The notes beneath the pieces were generated by a model. It searched no databases. It saw only the letters and a program-made list of their open reading frames with translations, and was not told the DNA's origin. A stretch of 64,000 nucleotides of DNA from Viridilinea sp964592425 (GTDB lineage Bacteria > Chloroflexota > Chloroflexia > Chloroflexales > Chloroflexaceae), in assembly GCA_964592425.1 (NCBI GenBank), contig CAZQCG010000004.1, forward strand, positions 120,480-184,479. Reading direction: 5' to 3'. A program made the translations under genes and the position numbers. Below are positions 34,720 to 42,841 of the stretch, one piece after another. The number at the start of each line of letters is the position of its first letter. The stretch's first letter is position 1.

Positions 34720-34753
34720 GTTTCGAGGCGAACTTGACCGTTCGCCTCGAAAC
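34720..34753. repeat. Perfect 14-bp-arm inverted repeat
   Basis: Arms 34720-34733 and 34740-34753 (GTTTCGAGGCGAAC and its complement) around TTGACC. No U-tract on either strand. It lies in the 521-bp gap 34603-35123, where I see no gene; candidate reading frames there are low-complexity and lack homology that I recognise. Confidence 0.65.
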
Positions 34754-34759
34754 TGGATC

Positions 34760-34801
34760 GGGAGGGTGTCTGTGGAGGGGTATGGCCCCTCCACACCTCC
34801 C
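34760..34801. repeat. Two-layer GC-rich hairpin
   Basis: Inner arms TGTGGAGGGG (34771-34780) and CCCCTCCACA (34786-34795) with a 5-nt loop, flanked by outer arms GGGAGG (34760-34765) and CCTCCC (34796-34801). It could stop transcription from the left as part of the tandem hairpins after the PBP gene. Confidence 0.55.
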
Positions 34802-34998
34802 CAACGAACTGTCAAGCACAAAGCACAGGTTTTGGAACATGCCTAACACGGCGTATGGAAAAGGTGGACGGCCCCACGATATGGCGATGGCCGATCGCCC
34901 GTCCCCGCCGTGCCATTGGCCCCGATGACGCCACCCGCACATCAGTGCTGCCATTGCCCGCCCCGGTGGCGACGTGGCACACCCAATGGCCGCCATCA

Positions 34999-35051
34999 CG
35001 CCCAACCGCCACGCCGCAACCGACGGCCATCGCCCAACCGCCACGCCGCAA
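34999..35051 (+). repeat. 21-bp direct repeat
   Basis: CGCCCAACCGCCACGCCGCAA occurs at 34999-35019 and again at 35031-35051, a 32-bp period. It directly precedes the 36-bp palindrome. Confidence 0.6.
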
Positions 35052-35062
35052 TGGCATAACAC

Positions 35063-35098
35063 GTAGGGGCGCAGCAGCGTACGCTGCTGCGCCCCTAC
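35063..35098. repeat. Perfect 36-bp palindrome
   Basis: The 36 bases are exactly self-complementary, beginning GTAGGGGCGCAGCAGCGT and ending with its complement; flanking bases do not continue the symmetry. It lies 26 bp after the stop of the mutase gene, so it may act as its terminator. The GTAGGGGCGC...GCGCCCCTAC ends resemble a repeat type that I recall as common in Chloroflexales genomes. Confidence 0.75.
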
Positions 35099-35123
35099 AA
35101 CACACCCTCCCGCAACTCCTAGC

Positions 35124-36704
35124 CTACAGGCGCACCTCCGGGCGATATTCGCCCCAAATCTGGCGCAACACCCCGCACACCTCGCCAACGGTAGCGTAAC
35201 GACGCAGGGCTTCGCGCATGGGCACAAGCACATTGGTGGTGCCCTCGGCGGCGCTACGCAGGTCAGCCAGGGCCGCCTGCACCGCCACGTTGTCACGCTC
35301 GGCGCGCAGCCTGGCCAGGCTCTCGGCCTGCTCACGGGCGACCGCTTCGTTCGGTTTGAAGATCGGCGCGCCGGACGCCTCCTCCTCGGTAAAGCGATTG
35401 ACCCCGACAACCACCCGCTCGCCCGACTCAACTGCCTGCTGGAAAGCGTAGGAGGCGTCGGCAATCTGCTCCTGAATCCAGCCGTTCTCGACGGCGGCGA
35501 CCGCGCCGCCCATACCGTCAATCTGCTCGATCAGCGCACGGGCGCGCCGCTCAAGCTCATCGGTCATGGCCTCGATCACATAGGAGCCAGCCAGCGGATC
35601 GGCCGTATCGGTCACCCCGGCCTCGTAGCCAATGATCTGCTGCGTGCGTAGCGCCAGGGTCGCCGATTGCTGGGTCGGCAAGCTCAGCGCCTCGTCATAG
35701 GAGTTGGTATGCAGGCTCTGCGTCCCACCCAGCACGGCAGCCAGGGCCTCGATGGTCGTACGGACAACATTGTTGAGCGGCTGCTGCGCAGTAAGGCTGG
35801 CCCCCGAAGTCTGCGTATGGAAGCGCAGCATCTGGCTGGCGGGCTTCTTCGCACCAAAACGATCATTCATGAGCGTGGCCCAGAGGCGCCGGGCAGCGCG
35901 GAATTTGGCCACCTCCTCAAGGAAGTTGGGGTTACTGACAAAGAAAAAGGAGAGCCGCGGGGCAAAGGTATCAACATCAAGACCGGCCTTGATCGCCGCA
36001 TCAACATAGGCAATCCCATCGGCAAGGGTGAAGGCGACCTCTTGCACTGCCGTGGCACCGGCCTCGCGGATGTGGTAGCCGCTGATGCTGATCGTATTCC
36101 AGTTCGGAATATGCTCGGCGCAGTAGGCGAAGATATCGGTGATCAGGCGCATCGACGGGCGCGGCGGGAAGATGTAGGTACCACGGGCGGCGTACTCTTT
36201 GAGAATATCGTTCTGAATGGTGCCGCCGATCTTGGCCGAACTGACCCCCTGGCCCTCGGCGACCAGTTCGTAGAGCAGCAACAGCACGCTAGCCGGGGCA
36301 TTGATCGTCATCGAGGTGGTGACTTTGTCAAGCGGAATACCGTCGAAGAGGATCTGCATATCACGCAGGCTATCAATCGCCACACCGACCTTACCGACCT
36401 CGCCCTCGGCACGCGGATCATCACTATCGAGCCCGAGCTGGGTCGGCAGGTCAAAAGCGACCGAAAGGCCAGTCTGGCCAGCATCAAGCAGGTAGCGATA
36501 GCGCTGGTTACTCTCACGGGCGCTGGCAAAGCCGGCATACTGGCGCATCGTCCAGAGACGGCCACGGTACATGGTCGGATAGATCCCACGCGTGTACGGG
36601 TACTGGCCCGGGTCGGGTGCAGGCGTGCCTGCGTCAGCAGCTCGGTAGACCGGCTCAACGGGGAGACCCGAGTCGGTAATGCGCTCGGCGCTGGTAGTAG
36701 CCAT
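35124..36704 (-). CDS. Methylmalonyl-CoA mutase large (catalytic) chain without B12 domain
   Basis: A 526-aa mutase barrel that interconverts methylmalonyl-CoA and succinyl-CoA together with a separate cobalamin-binding subunit. Landmarks: YPYTRGIYPTMYRGRLWTMRQYAGF (substrate-channel Tyr/Arg), LSVAFDLPTQLGLDSDDPRAEGEVGKVGVAIDS, MTINAPASVLLLLYELVAEGQG, GTIQNDILKEYAARGTYIFPP, ISGYHIREAGATAVQE and LHTNSYDEALSLPT. There is no C-terminal DxHxxG domain, so the B12 subunit is encoded elsewhere. The start MATTSAERI follows GGAG. In Chloroflexales this step belongs to the 3-hydroxypropionate bi-cycle; that this copy serves it is inference. Confidence 0.93.
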   Translation of the reverse strand: MATTSAERITDSGLPVEPVYRAADAGTPAPDPGQYPYTRGIYPTMYRGRLWTMRQYAGFASARESNQRYRYLLDAGQTGLSVAFDLPTQLGLDSDDPRAEGEVGKVGVAIDSLRDMQILFDGIPLDKVTTSMTINAPASVLLLLYELVAEGQGVSSAKIGGTIQNDILKEYAARGTYIFPPRPSMRLITDIFAYCAEHIPNWNTISISGYHIREAGATAVQEVAFTLADGIAYVDAAIKAGLDVDTFAPRLSFFFVSNPNFLEEVAKFRAARRLWATLMNDRFGAKKPASQMLRFHTQTSGASLTAQQPLNNVVRTTIEALAAVLGGTQSLHTNSYDEALSLPTQQSATLALRTQQIIGYEAGVTDTADPLAGSYVIEAMTDELERRARALIEQIDGMGGAVAAVENGWIQEQIADASYAFQQAVESGERVVVGVNRFTEEEASGAPIFKPNEAVAREQAESLARLRAERDNVAVQAALADLRSAAEGTTNVLVPMREALRRYATVGEVCGVLRQIWGEYRPEVRL

Positions 36705-36754
36705 CTGGCATGCTCCTGTACGATTGCTGGCGGTTGCTCTCAAACCTGAGCACG

Positions 36755-36760
36755 ATTATA
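36755..36760 (-). promoter_or_regulatory. -10 box of the mutase gene
   Basis: A perfect TATAAT on the minus strand, about 51 nt before the ATG at 36704. No clear -35 at usual spacing. Confidence 0.45.
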
Positions 36761-36797
36761 CCGCGCATACGGATTTTGCGCCGCTGATTCTTCCCGC

Positions 36798-36959
36798 GTA
36801 ACTGTTCACACTGCTCCTACGGAAGCCCGCCTTTCTGTCACGCTGAGCGCAGCGCAGCGTCCCGGCGACATGACCGGCGTTCCCGACCGGGACGCTTCGC
36901 TGCGCCGTGCAGCTCCGCTCAGCGTGACAACGCCCGTTCCCCCACGTGTGAACAGTTAC
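36798..36959. repeat. 162-bp nested-palindrome element with perfect 14-bp terminal inverted repeats
   Basis: The ends GTAACTGTTCACAC (36798-36811) and its exact complement (36946-36959) are perfect. Inside, TGTCACGCTGAGCG (36836-36849) pairs exactly with 36916-36929, and AGCGTCCCGG (36856-36865) with 36887-36896. It is thus a three-layer hairpin. No reading frame is credible. It looks like a miniature non-autonomous element or a large REP-type palindrome, lying between the mutase promoter and the deazaflavin-type gene. Confidence 0.75.
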
Positions 36960-36970
36960 CACGCCACAGC

Positions 36971-37465
36971 CTACGAAACAGCAGCGGGTTCCAAAACGAT
37001 CACGGGGATGCGCCGCTCACCGGCCCGCGCCTGGTAGACCTGGTAGCCAGAGTAGAGTACCAGTGCCCGCCGCCAAAGCGCTTCACGCTCGCTGCCCTCG
37101 GTCTCACGAGCAACACAGGCAATGCTACGCCCATCAAGCTGGACACTACAGGCCGGGTTGGCCCGCAGATTGTGGTACCAGGACGGGTGGCTGGTCGAAC
37201 CATAGTTCGAGGCGATCACCACATAGTTGCTGCCAGCACGCAGGTAAAGTAATGGCACAGTGCGCAACTGACCGCTCTTTGCCCCCGTGCTAACCAGCAT
37301 CATGGTCGGCAAGAAGGCATTGAGAAAGAGCAAACGTCCATCGCTGACCTGGTAGACAAAGTGGTCAAGCGGCTGAATAAAAGTGCGGATCAGCCAGGCA
37401 CCCTGCGCCGTACCGAAACCCAGGCCTATCTGCTCACGGGCAGCACGAACCAATTCGTCCATCAT
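36971..37465 (-). CDS. Deazaflavin/F420-type nitroreductase family protein (DUF385)
   Basis: A 164-aa split-barrel protein of the Ddn family. Typical segments: LLFLNAFLPTMMLVSTGAKSGQLRTVPLLYLRAGSNYVVIASNYGSTSHPSWYHNLRANPACSVQLDG, then ESEREALWRR-like text and the end GERRIPVIVLEPA. Members bind F420, FMN or haem, or fatty acids; the cofactor is not clear from sequence. The start has two ATGs after GAGG. It lies 22 bp after the MTHFR-like gene on the same strand, likely one operon. Confidence 0.88.
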   Translation of the reverse strand: MMDELVRAAREQIGLGFGTAQGAWLIRTFIQPLDHFVYQVSDGRLLFLNAFLPTMMLVSTGAKSGQLRTVPLLYLRAGSNYVVIASNYGSTSHPSWYHNLRANPACSVQLDGRSIACVARETEGSEREALWRRALVLYSGYQVYQARAGERRIPVIVLEPAAVS

Positions 37466-37487
37466 AACACCTCACGGTCTAACTGGT

Positions 37488-38438
37488 TTAGCCCACTATA
37501 AGCAAACCCCGCTCGCGGGCCACTTCGCGCAGCATACAGAGCAGTTCAACCGTAGCCCCGATCTCTTCGCGGTTGATCGAGACACTCTCGACGGTGATCC
37601 CAAGCGGGATCTGATCGGCATAGGGCTGATCGAGAATACGCCGCAGGATGTCACGACACACGCTGATCGAGCGGCTGAGCGGGGCCGGGTCGCCCAGAAT
37701 AACGGCGGCCGTTGCTTCAGGCACGGCAATCCCGAGCCAACGGATGAAGTTCATCGTCTGGGGGCGCCCGACCGGCACGAAGTCGAGCATAATCCGCTGC
37801 GGGGCCAGACCCTGCTGGGCGCAATCGCGCGCATAGTCGCCAAGCAGCCTGATGCTCGGCTCGGCATCGTAGACGGCCTGCGAAATGAAGTAGCGGCAGC
37901 CCCGTTCGGCCTTCTGGATAAGCCGACGGCTCTCGCTGCGAGCCGGGCTGTGGCGCTCGGCAATCGCCACGCCGCCCAGCACAAAGTCGGCCGGGTGGGC
38001 CGCGGCAATCTCCATCGCTCGCGAAAGGGCGATGCTGCTACGAACCGCTTTGGTACTGGCCAAACCAACCAGTGAGAGATAACGCACCCCGTGGCGATTC
38101 GTGGCAGCCTCAAGCCAGTTCGGCCAGGTAGTCTCGCTCTCGCTAGCAATGCATTTATAGGTAATCGCCGGCAATCCGGTCAGTTGTACCAGTTGGGTCG
38201 CGTAGAGTGGCGGCTCATAGGTCGGCAGAAAGGGAAAGGGGCGCGGCACAGCAGTGCGCGCCGACTCGTCCTGCACATCATAGACCACCAGACCATCAAG
38301 CGACAGCGGCGCGACCCGTTCGGCCAGCCGGGTTGCCGCCAACTGCACCCGCTCGGCAGGCGCATCGGCCCGTGGCGGCGTTGTGCCGTAGAGCATGATG
38401 AAGCGTTGCGGGTCGGTCATAGTCTCGGCAAGATTCAT
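37488..38438 (-). CDS. Methylenetetrahydrofolate reductase-like protein
   Basis: A 316-aa TIM-barrel protein resembling the MTHFR/FadH2-binding superfamily. Landmarks: PLSLDGLVVYDVQDESAR, AITYKCIASESETTWPNWLE, GVRYLSLVGLASTK, DFVLGGVAIAERHS and ERGCRYFISQAVYDAE, which matches the F-x-Q-x-x-D/F-x(Y) folate-site region. It diverges from the E. coli enzyme at the N terminus, so a related flavin- or F420-using enzyme is possible. Divergent from the acyl-CoA synthetase gene. In the 143-bp gap there are weak candidate -10 boxes on both strands, none convincing. Confidence 0.78.
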   Translation of the reverse strand: MNLAETMTDPQRFIMLYGTTPPRADAPAERVQLAATRLAERVAPLSLDGLVVYDVQDESARTAVPRPFPFLPTYEPPLYATQLVQLTGLPAITYKCIASESETTWPNWLEAATNRHGVRYLSLVGLASTKAVRSSIALSRAMEIAAAHPADFVLGGVAIAERHSPARSESRRLIQKAERGCRYFISQAVYDAEPSIRLLGDYARDCAQQGLAPQRIMLDFVPVGRPQTMNFIRWLGIAVPEATAAVILGDPAPLSRSISVCRDILRRILDQPYADQIPLGITVESVSINREEIGATVELLCMLREVARERGLLIVG

Positions 38439-38581
38439 AATGCACCTGAAGGGACTTCAGTCAAACGACGGCACAGCTTCCCGGAAGCGCATCCCCCCGC
38501 AAGCAGGGAAAATCTGGTACCATAACCTAAGCATAGCACGAAAGGGGCCACTACCCTACACGCATGCTCATGGAGGAGCAG

Positions 38582-40288
38582 ATGGAGACAACACGGCTGA
38601 GTTATGTCAGCGGGTCGAGTGATCGTCCGTTGCTTGGTGAAACAATTGGGGCCATGCTTGATCGCATCGTGGCAACCTTCCCAAATAATGAGGCTCTGGT
38701 CTCACGGCAGCAGGGCCTGCGCTACACCTATCGCCAATTACAGGCTGAAGTGGATTGCTGCGCACGCGGCCTTATGGCCCAGGGAGTGAGTAGAGGCGAG
38801 CGCATTGGTATCTGGTCGCCCAACCGCGCCGAGTGGCTGATCACCCAGCTGGCAACTGCTAAGATCGGTGCCATTCTGGTCAATCTCAACCCCTCCTACC
38901 GCCTGCACGAGCTTGAGTATGCCCTCAGCCAGGCCGGCTGCAGCGGGATCGTGATCGCACCGCATTTCCGTGGTGCCGATTATGCGGCGATGATCTATGA
39001 GCTTGCCCCCGATCTGCGCAATGCGCCAGGTGGCCAATTGCGCGCCCTGCGCCTGCCCGAATTGCGCTTTGTGGTCTGCCTGGACAACGATCCACCGCCG
39101 GGAATGCTCAGTTGGGCCCAGTTACTCGCCGGGGGCGATCAGGTGCGCCCCACGGATCTGGCCATCCGCCAGGCTGAACAGCAGTTCGATGACCCGATCA
39201 ATATCCAATATACCTCGGGCACAACCGGCTATCCCAAGGGGGCCACGCTCAGCCATCATAACATCCTCAACAACGGCTATTTCGTCGCCTCGCTGATGAA
39301 CTTCAGCGACCAGGATCGCCTGGTCATCCCTGTACCGCTCTATCACTGCTTCGGCATGGTTATGGGCAACCTGGGCTGTCTGACCCACGGGGCCACCATT
39401 ATCTACCCCAGCGAGGGCTTTGAGCCCCTGGCCGTCTTGCAGACGGTGGAAGCCGAACGGGCGACGGCCCTCTACGGTGTGCCAACTATGTTCATCGCCG
39501 AGCTCGAACATCCCGAGTTCGCACGCTTCGACCTGAGTAGTCTGCGTACCGGCGTCATGGCCGGGGCTCCCTGCCCGGTCGAGGTGATGAAGAAGGTGCA
39601 GTCGGTGATGCATATGCGCGATGTCGAGATCTGCTATGGCATGACCGAGACCAGCCCGGTCAGCACGCAGACCCGCATTGGCGCACCACTTGATAAGCAG
39701 GTCGGCACCGTCGGTCAGATCCATCCCCATGTTGAGGTCAAGATTGTCGATCCGGCCAGTGGGCGCGTCGTGCCTCGTGGTGAGACGGGCGAGCTCTGCA
39801 CGCGCGGCTATAGTGTCATGCTTGGCTACTGGGGCAACGACGAGGCCACCCGCAAGGCCATTGATAGCGCTGGCTGGATGCATACCGGCGACCTGGCAAC
39901 GATGGACGACGAGGGCTATCTCAATATCGTCGGGCGGATCAAGGATATGATCATCCGCGGTGGCGAGAATATCTACCCCCGCGAGATCGAGGAGTTCCTC
40001 TACGGTCACCCCAAGATCAGCGATGTGCAGGTGATCGGGGTGCCTGACCCACGCTATGGCGAAGAGATCATGGCCTGGGTGAAGCTCCGCCCCGGTGCCA
40101 GCACCGACGAAGAGGAGATCCGCGCCTACTGCCGCGGCCAGATCGCCCATTTCAAGATCCCCCGTTATGTCAAATTTGTCGACAACTTCCCGATGACAGT
40201 TACCGGCAAGATCCAGAAGTACCTGATGCGCGAGCACAGCATCGAGGAATTGGGGCTTGAGCAGGCCGCCAGCATGCGTACCGCCTGA
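38582..40288 (+). CDS. Medium/long-chain acyl-CoA synthetase (AMP-dependent ligase)
   Basis: A 568-aa ANL-family ligase activating a carboxylic acid to acyl-AMP then acyl-CoA. Motifs: YTSGTTGYPKGATLSHHN (P-loop-like A3), CYGMTETSPVS (A5), GELCTRGYSVMLGYW, TGDLATMDDEGYLNIVGRIKDMIIRGGENIYPREIEEF (A7-A8 hinge), MTVTGKIQKYLMRE with the catalytic Lys. The start METTRLSYV follows GGAGGAG. Substrate size cannot be set; closest in style to FadD-like acyl-CoA synthetases. Confidence 0.94.
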   Translation: METTRLSYVSGSSDRPLLGETIGAMLDRIVATFPNNEALVSRQQGLRYTYRQLQAEVDCCARGLMAQGVSRGERIGIWSPNRAEWLITQLATAKIGAILVNLNPSYRLHELEYALSQAGCSGIVIAPHFRGADYAAMIYELAPDLRNAPGGQLRALRLPELRFVVCLDNDPPPGMLSWAQLLAGGDQVRPTDLAIRQAEQQFDDPINIQYTSGTTGYPKGATLSHHNILNNGYFVASLMNFSDQDRLVIPVPLYHCFGMVMGNLGCLTHGATIIYPSEGFEPLAVLQTVEAERATALYGVPTMFIAELEHPEFARFDLSSLRTGVMAGAPCPVEVMKKVQSVMHMRDVEICYGMTETSPVSTQTRIGAPLDKQVGTVGQIHPHVEVKIVDPASGRVVPRGETGELCTRGYSVMLGYWGNDEATRKAIDSAGWMHTGDLATMDDEGYLNIVGRIKDMIIRGGENIYPREIEEFLYGHPKISDVQVIGVPDPRYGEEIMAWVKLRPGASTDEEEIRAYCRGQIAHFKIPRYVKFVDNFPMTVTGKIQKYLMREHSIEELGLEQAASMRTA

Positions 40289-40440
40289 GAAGTAGAGACG
40301 CCCCGGTGGGGGCCTGTTGCACAACCGCACCCTACACATGCCGGGTCGTCTCACAACCCTTCAGACCTGGTCGTACGGAGCACGAATGCAGATACCTTGT
40401 AAATAAAGGCACGCTAGGCGATACACCCCTTGCCAGGCTC

Positions 40441-40483
40441 CCCCCGCTGGAGGGATGCGCCGGGCACCCACCCCCAGCGGGGG
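40441..40483 (+). repeat. GC-rich inverted repeat after the synthetase gene
   Basis: CCCCCGCT (40441-40448) and AGCGGGGG (40476-40483) pair exactly around 27 nt. It could be a weak terminator of the upstream gene. Otherwise the 244-bp gap 40289-40532 shows only a short GCCCC/GGGGC hairpin near 40302-40315. Confidence 0.4.
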
Positions 40484-40532
40484 CGGGCTGGGGTGGAGGC
40501 GAAGAGCTTATTACGCAACTTTTGGGAGCAGT

Positions 40533-41465
40533 ATGGCAAAGCATCCCCTGGCAATCACCCTGGCGAAGGTCATCATTGCCGCAGCCTGGGCCGACGGCGA
40601 ACTGGCCCTTGACGAGATCAACAACCTGAAAAACCTGCTGGCCGAGTTGGGCCAGACCAGCGGCGACCTGGCCCTGACTATGCAGGACTGGGGGGAACTC
40701 GATATTTACCTCTACTCGCCGGTTGGCCCTGAAGAGCGGGCGCGCCTGGTTCAGGAGCTTGGGGCCAACCTGGCTAGTACCCATGACCGCGCCCTGGCTC
40801 TGCAGGCCATCGATCGCCTGCTGGCCGCCGACCGCGTGATGACCGACGAGGAGCGCCGGGTGGCGGCAGAGATCAAGGGTGCTCTGGCTCAGGCTGATGT
40901 CGGACCGCTCGCCGGGCTCGGTATCTTCCTGCGCCGACGGCTCGGCATGGGCCAGGCTCAGGCCAGCGGCCCGAACCGCGAGCAGTATCTCGACGAGTTC
41001 CTCAACAACCGGGTCTTCTACGCCGTGCGCGTACGCCTGGGCCGTTCACCCGAAGAAGGTCTGGGGCTGCCGGCAGCCCAGGCCCGCCAGCTAGCCCTGG
41101 CCGGTGGTATTCTGGCCCAACTGGCCCGCGTCGAAGACGGCATCGACCTGCGCGAGCGCGAACGGATCGTCGCAGCCCTTCAGCAGGGCTGGGGGCTTAA
41201 CCACGACCAGGCCGAACTGGTCGCCGAAGCGGCCATCGCTGAGAGTGAGAGCGGGCTCGACCCCTACGCGATCAGCTATGCTTTTGCCCAGCAGAGCACG
41301 GTTGAAGAACGGGTGCGCTTTCTCGACGCCCTCTTTGCCGTCGCCGCCGCCGACGGCACGATCTCAAGTGAAGAGAGCGCCGAGATCAGCCGCATCACCA
41401 GTAGTATCCGCCTCGAACAGCGCCACTTTATCGATGCCAAGCGCCGTGCGCTAGAGCTACCGTAG
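40533..41465 (+). CDS. TerB-domain protein
   Basis: A 310-aa, largely helical, acidic soluble protein with a TerB-like motif at each end: LAKVIIAAAWADGELALDEINNLKNLL (residues about 8-35) and LDALFAVAAADGTISSEESAEISRITSSI (about 265-300). TerB domains bind metal through their acidic residues and occur in stress and envelope-linked proteins; the precise function is unknown. The start ATG 40533 follows GGGAG. The M14 carboxypeptidase begins 3 bp after its stop, so they are probably co-translated. Confidence 0.75.
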   Translation: MAKHPLAITLAKVIIAAAWADGELALDEINNLKNLLAELGQTSGDLALTMQDWGELDIYLYSPVGPEERARLVQELGANLASTHDRALALQAIDRLLAADRVMTDEERRVAAEIKGALAQADVGPLAGLGIFLRRRLGMGQAQASGPNREQYLDEFLNNRVFYAVRVRLGRSPEEGLGLPAAQARQLALAGGILAQLARVEDGIDLRERERIVAALQQGWGLNHDQAELVAEAAIAESESGLDPYAISYAFAQQSTVEERVRFLDALFAVAAADGTISSEESAEISRITSSIRLEQRHFIDAKRRALELP

Positions 41466-41468
41466 GTT

Positions 41469-42824
41469 ATGCGCAAGCTACTCCTCCCGGCGGCTATGCT
41501 CCTGCTCTGCATCACGGCCCTGGCCCGCCCGGCTGCCACCCAGGCGCAGGCCGAACCTACGCCTGAGCCGCGCACGCTCCTGCTGGGTAATTCGGCCCAG
41601 GGGCGCCCGATCGAGGCCATCCAATTCGGCAATGGCCCACGCAAACTGGTCGTGGTTGGCAGCACCCATGGTGCACCCGAGGCCAACACCTACCGCCTGG
41701 TGCTGGAACTGGTTGAACACTTCCGTGCCAACCCCGGCCTTGTGCCTTCTGAGGTACGCCTCTTCTTCATCCCGACCCTCAACCCCGACGGGCTGGCTCT
41801 AGGCTGGCGCTTCGACGCAATCGGGGTCGATCTCAACCGCAACATGGAGACCAGCCTCGACGCATGCCCCGAAAATGACTGGCGCACAACGGTACAGGGT
41901 GCCTATGGGCAGATCGCCGACACCGGCGGCCCCTACGCCGATTCGCAGATCGAGGCGCGCCTGATCCGCGCCTTCCTGCTCGATACCGCCGGGGCGATCT
42001 TCATCCACTCTAACGCCGGGCTGGTCTTTCCCGCTTTTTGCGAACACGCGCCCTCAATCGCCCTGGCCGAAAGCTACGCTGCCGGCTCGGGCTACAGCTA
42101 CAGCCGCACCTGGCCCCTCTACAACATCACCGGCGGCATGCATGACTGGGCCGCCTCCCTCGGCATTGCGGCCATCACCCCCGAACTAGTCACCGGCGAC
42201 CAGAGCGAGTTTAGCGCCAACCTGGCCGGGCTGCAGGCCGTACTGGCCGAACCAGCCCGCCTGCTACCACTACCCGCAGACGGCATGGTTGAAGGGATCG
42301 TGGTGCCTGCACCGATCTACCGCTACTGGCGCGCCCTGGGCGGAATCGAGCGCTTTGGGCCGCCACTCGAGCCGGCCCGCATTAGCGCCGACGGCCTCAG
42401 TCAGACCTTTCGCAACGTGCGCATCGGCCTGCGCCACGCCATGCAGGACAGCCTCACCTATGTACAGCCCGAGCTCCTTGGCAGCGAGGCCGCCCATAGC
42501 GTAGCCTACGGCGGTGCCGCCGCCATCGAGCCGCGCCCGGCACCACCTGAGGGTCTCTTCTTCGAGGCCACCGGCCACAGCCTGCAGGCAGGCTTTCAGA
42601 GCTTCTGGGAGCGCGGCGGCGGCCTGGCGAACTTCGGCATGCCCCTCTCGGCAGAGTTCACAGCCCCGGCTGCCAGTGGGCAAACCCGTACCCTGCAATA
42701 CCTTGAGCGGGCGCTCTTCAGCTACGATCCTGCCACCCAACAGGTGATGCTCGAACCGCTTGGTGTACGCGCCCTGAGCCTGGAGCAGGTCTTGTTACCG
42801 ACCGCCCAGCAGAGTCTTAAGTAG
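41469..42824 (+). CDS. Secreted M14-like zinc carboxypeptidase with two C-terminal FG-PL repeats
   Basis: A 451-aa exported enzyme. The signal peptide (about 1-26) ends near ATQAQA. The peptidase domain has zinc ligands in GSTHGAPEANTY (H-x-x-E), FIPTLNPDGLALGWRFDAIGVDLNRN, the third His in IFIHSNAG and the catalytic Glu in AITPELVTGDQSEF. Residues about 285-450 hold two repeats (IYRYWRALGGIERFGPPLE and FQSFWERGGGLANFGMPLS) like those in the hydrolase at 14223-16190. It may cut peptidoglycan peptides or secreted proteins. Convergent with efp, 17 bp apart. Confidence 0.86.
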   Translation: MRKLLLPAAMLLLCITALARPAATQAQAEPTPEPRTLLLGNSAQGRPIEAIQFGNGPRKLVVVGSTHGAPEANTYRLVLELVEHFRANPGLVPSEVRLFFIPTLNPDGLALGWRFDAIGVDLNRNMETSLDACPENDWRTTVQGAYGQIADTGGPYADSQIEARLIRAFLLDTAGAIFIHSNAGLVFPAFCEHAPSIALAESYAAGSGYSYSRTWPLYNITGGMHDWAASLGIAAITPELVTGDQSEFSANLAGLQAVLAEPARLLPLPADGMVEGIVVPAPIYRYWRALGGIERFGPPLEPARISADGLSQTFRNVRIGLRHAMQDSLTYVQPELLGSEAAHSVAYGGAAAIEPRPAPPEGLFFEATGHSLQAGFQSFWERGGGLANFGMPLSAEFTAPAASGQTRTLQYLERALFSYDPATQQVMLEPLGVRALSLEQVLLPTAQQSLK

Positions 42825-42841
42825 CGAGCTTAACTCACTCG

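Noticed and set aside
34691..35521. A 276-residue minus-strand open frame spanning the palindromic gap into the mutase gene
   Set aside because: Low-complexity Arg/Ala/Pro-rich translation, overlaps the mutase in another frame and crosses the 36-bp palindrome.
39122..40354. A 410-residue minus-strand open frame opposite the acyl-CoA synthetase
   Set aside because: Antisense shadow; the plus strand encodes a complete ANL enzyme with all motifs.
40533..41465. A tellurite-resistance ter operon
   Set aside because: Only TerB-like ends are present; no TerC, TerD or TerE proteins flank it.
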